From: Tepidisphaeraceae bacterium
Lineage (GTDB): Bacteria > Planctomycetota > Phycisphaerae > Tepidisphaerales > Tepidisphaeraceae
Length of the DNA stretch: 6,060 nt
Direction of reading: 5' to 3'
Assembly (NCBI GenBank): GCA_025450555.1
Contig: JANWHF010000227.1
Span: 1 to 6,060, forward strand
Below, in pieces: positions 4,716 to 6,060 of the stretch. Position 1 is the first letter of the stretch, and the number at the start of each line of letters is the position of its first letter. A program made the position numbers and the translations under genes. The notes under the pieces were generated by a model that was not told where the DNA came from, made no database searches, and saw only the letters and a list, made by a program, of their open reading frames with translations.

Positions 4716-6060
4716 ATGGCCAAAACTCGAACGCAGTTTTTGTGCAACCACTGTGGCAGCGTCCATCCCAAGTGGATGGGCAAATGTCCTGATTGCGGCA
4801 CCTGGGACAGCCTCGAGCAATACAAGGCGCCGACGCATGATGCGCGCGCAGAGTCGCGGGTGGCAGGGGGTCAAACAGCCGATCTGTCGCACGGCGCGGA
4901 ACCGTTGACGCTGGAGCAGATCGACGAGAGCGATACGCCTCGACGACCGACGGGAATCGAAGAATTCGATCGTGTGCTCGGTGGGGGCGTCGTCCCGGGG
5001 TCGGCAGTGCTGGTCGGCGGGGAGCCGGGCATCGGAAAATCGACGCTGCTGCTTCAGATGGCCCACGAACTGGCTAAGCCAGCGGCGCAGGGCAAGATCG
5101 AAAATAAAAGTTCATCTCGCGTGCTTTATGTCACCAGCGAAGAATCGGCCCGGCAGACCAAGCTGCGCGCGTCTCGCCTGGGTGTCGAATCGGAGAACCT
5201 GCTGATCCTTGCCGAGACGAATGTCGAGCGGATCATCAATCAGATCCACAAGGTTCAGCCGGCGGTCGTGGTGATCGATTCGATCCAGATGATCTATAAG
5301 CCGCAGTTGCCCGCCGCGCCGGGCTCGGTCACGCAGTTACGCGATTGCTGCATGGACTTAGTGTATTTGGCCAAAGCGAGCGGCATCGCGGTGATTCTCG
5401 TCGGCCATGTCACCAAAGCGGGGACGCTGGCGGGTCCGAAGATTGTCGAGCACATCGTCGATACGGTCATCTATTTCGAAGGCGATCGTTTTCACTCGCA
5501 TCGCATTGTGCGCTGCATCAAGAACCGCTTCGGCAGCACGCATGAAGTGGGGCTGTTCGAAATGACCGGCCAGGGGCTTAGCCAGGTGCGCGATCCGGGA
5601 AATCTTTTTGTCGAACAATATGGGCCAGGCGGGCCGCCCAGCGGATCGATCATCACCGCGGCCATGCAGGGCAGCCGGGTGTTGCTGGTCGAAGTGCAGG
5701 CGCTGACGGCATCCAGCGTGATCGGGGCGGCCAAGCGCAAAGTCAGTGGCGTCAGCTCTGATCGCGTGGCAATGATTATTGCGGTTCTCGAGAAGCGGGC
5801 CGAGATGCGGTTGGCGGCTGACGATGTGTTTGTCAATATCGCGGGAGGGGTGAAGGTTGCGGAGCCGGCGATCGATCTGGCCATCGCCTTGGCGATCGCG
5901 TCGGCTCATATGAATCGGCCGCTGCCGACCGGGACGATTGCCGTCGGCGAATTGGGACTGGGCGGCGAAATTCGCAGCGTCCCGCAGATCGAACAACGCC
6001 TTCGCGAAGCATCGCGGCTGGGGCTAGGAAATGCGATCGTCCCACACGTTGGCGGTGCAA
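4716..6060 (+). CDS. radA: DNA repair protein RadA/Sms, 3'-truncated
   Basis: The frame stays open from the ATG at 4716 to the right edge: 448 codons, ending just short of the usual 455-460 residue length. RadA is a RecA-like ATPase that drives branch migration of recombination intermediates and helps process stalled or broken forks. The N-terminal zinc finger is Cys10-x2-Cys13-x10-Cys24-x2-Cys27. The linker ends in TPRRPTGIEEFDRVLGGG, then Walker A GEPGIGKS (102-109, Lys108), Walker B VVVID (Asp188) and the RadA-specific KNRFG (269-273). From about residue 308 (SGSIITAAMQGSRVLLVEVQ) a Lon-protease-like domain follows to the edge. MAKTRTQFLCNHCG is the standard RadA N-terminus and fixes the start; an in-frame TTG at 4692 is less likely. 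The gene follows DUF2071 after 25 bases and has a TATAAT just upstream. All key residues are intact. Confidence 0.98.
   Translation, partial: MAKTRTQFLCNHCGSVHPKWMGKCPDCGTWDSLEQYKAPTHDARAESRVAGGQTADLSHGAEPLTLEQIDESDTPRRPTGIEEFDRVLGGGVVPGSAVLVGGEPGIGKSTLLLQMAHELAKPAAQGKIENKSSSRVLYVTSEESARQTKLRASRLGVESENLLILAETNVERIINQIHKVQPAVVVIDSIQMIYKPQLPAAPGSVTQLRDCCMDLVYLAKASGIAVILVGHVTKAGTLAGPKIVEHIVDTVIYFEGDRFHSHRIVRCIKNRFGSTHEVGLFEMTGQGLSQVRDPGNLFVEQYGPGGPPSGSIITAAMQGSRVLLVEVQALTASSVIGAAKRKVSGVSSDRVAMIIAVLEKRAEMRLAADDVFVNIAGGVKVAEPAIDLAIALAIASAHMNRPLPTGTIAVGELGLGGEIRSVPQIEQRLREASRLGLGNAIVPHVGGA

Noticed and set aside
4166..4825. 219-codon open frame on the minus strand
   Set aside because: It is antisense to the DUF2071 gene and runs into the radA zinc-finger region; its sequence is rich in Arg and of low-quality composition.
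5358..5996. 212-codon open frame on the minus strand
   Set aside because: It is antisense to radA over the ATPase and Lon-like domains, both of which are fully conserved on the + strand.

Overview
The window looks like an ordinary chromosomal housekeeping segment of a moderately high-GC bacterium. The secreted protein at 1279-1827 has an export signal followed by a linker rich in Thr-Gln-Pro and Ala-Thr-Gln-Pro. I associate that linker style with Planctomycetota, especially Phycisphaerae-type genomes. Scarce Shine-Dalgarno sequences, short intergenic spacers and frequent strand switches fit this too. The assignment is an inference from protein style, not from a marker gene.

Layout, left to right. 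(1) The 3' part of a Cys/Met-metabolism PLP enzyme (trans-sulfuration family, + strand) runs in from the left edge. A possible terminator hairpin follows it. (2) A small secreted protein of unknown function (+). (3) A convergent spacer (1828-1940) almost filled by an 81-bp palindrome with perfect 29-bp arms, each arm itself a small palindrome (REP/BIME-like). (4) A calcineurin-like metallophosphatase (- strand). (5) A divergent spacer, then a pterin-4a-carbinolamine dehydratase (phhB, +) with a strong Shine-Dalgarno. (6) An AMMECR1-domain protein (-), convergent with phhB; the two stop codons share the palindrome TTAA. (7) A divergent spacer carrying a cruciform of 9-bp tandem units. (8) A DUF2071/YqjF-family protein (+). 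(9) The DNA repair ATPase RadA/Sms (+), complete except for its last C-terminal residues and cut by the right edge.

The genes alternate strands (+ + - + - + +), so there is no long operon. At most DUF2071-radA could be co-transcribed, and radA seems to have its own TATAAT box. I see no functional pathway linking the neighbours: sulfur amino-acid metabolism, phosphatase signalling, pterin recycling, an unknown AMMECR1 function and recombination repair simply lie side by side. No RNA gene, CRISPR array, insertion sequence or phage gene was recognised.

The most notable non-coding items are two unrelated structured intergenic repeats, and a recurring arrangement in which -10-like hexamers lie only 6-10 nt upstream of start codons that lack Shine-Dalgarno sequences, suggesting leaderless mRNAs. 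I found no convincing new multi-gene system here.
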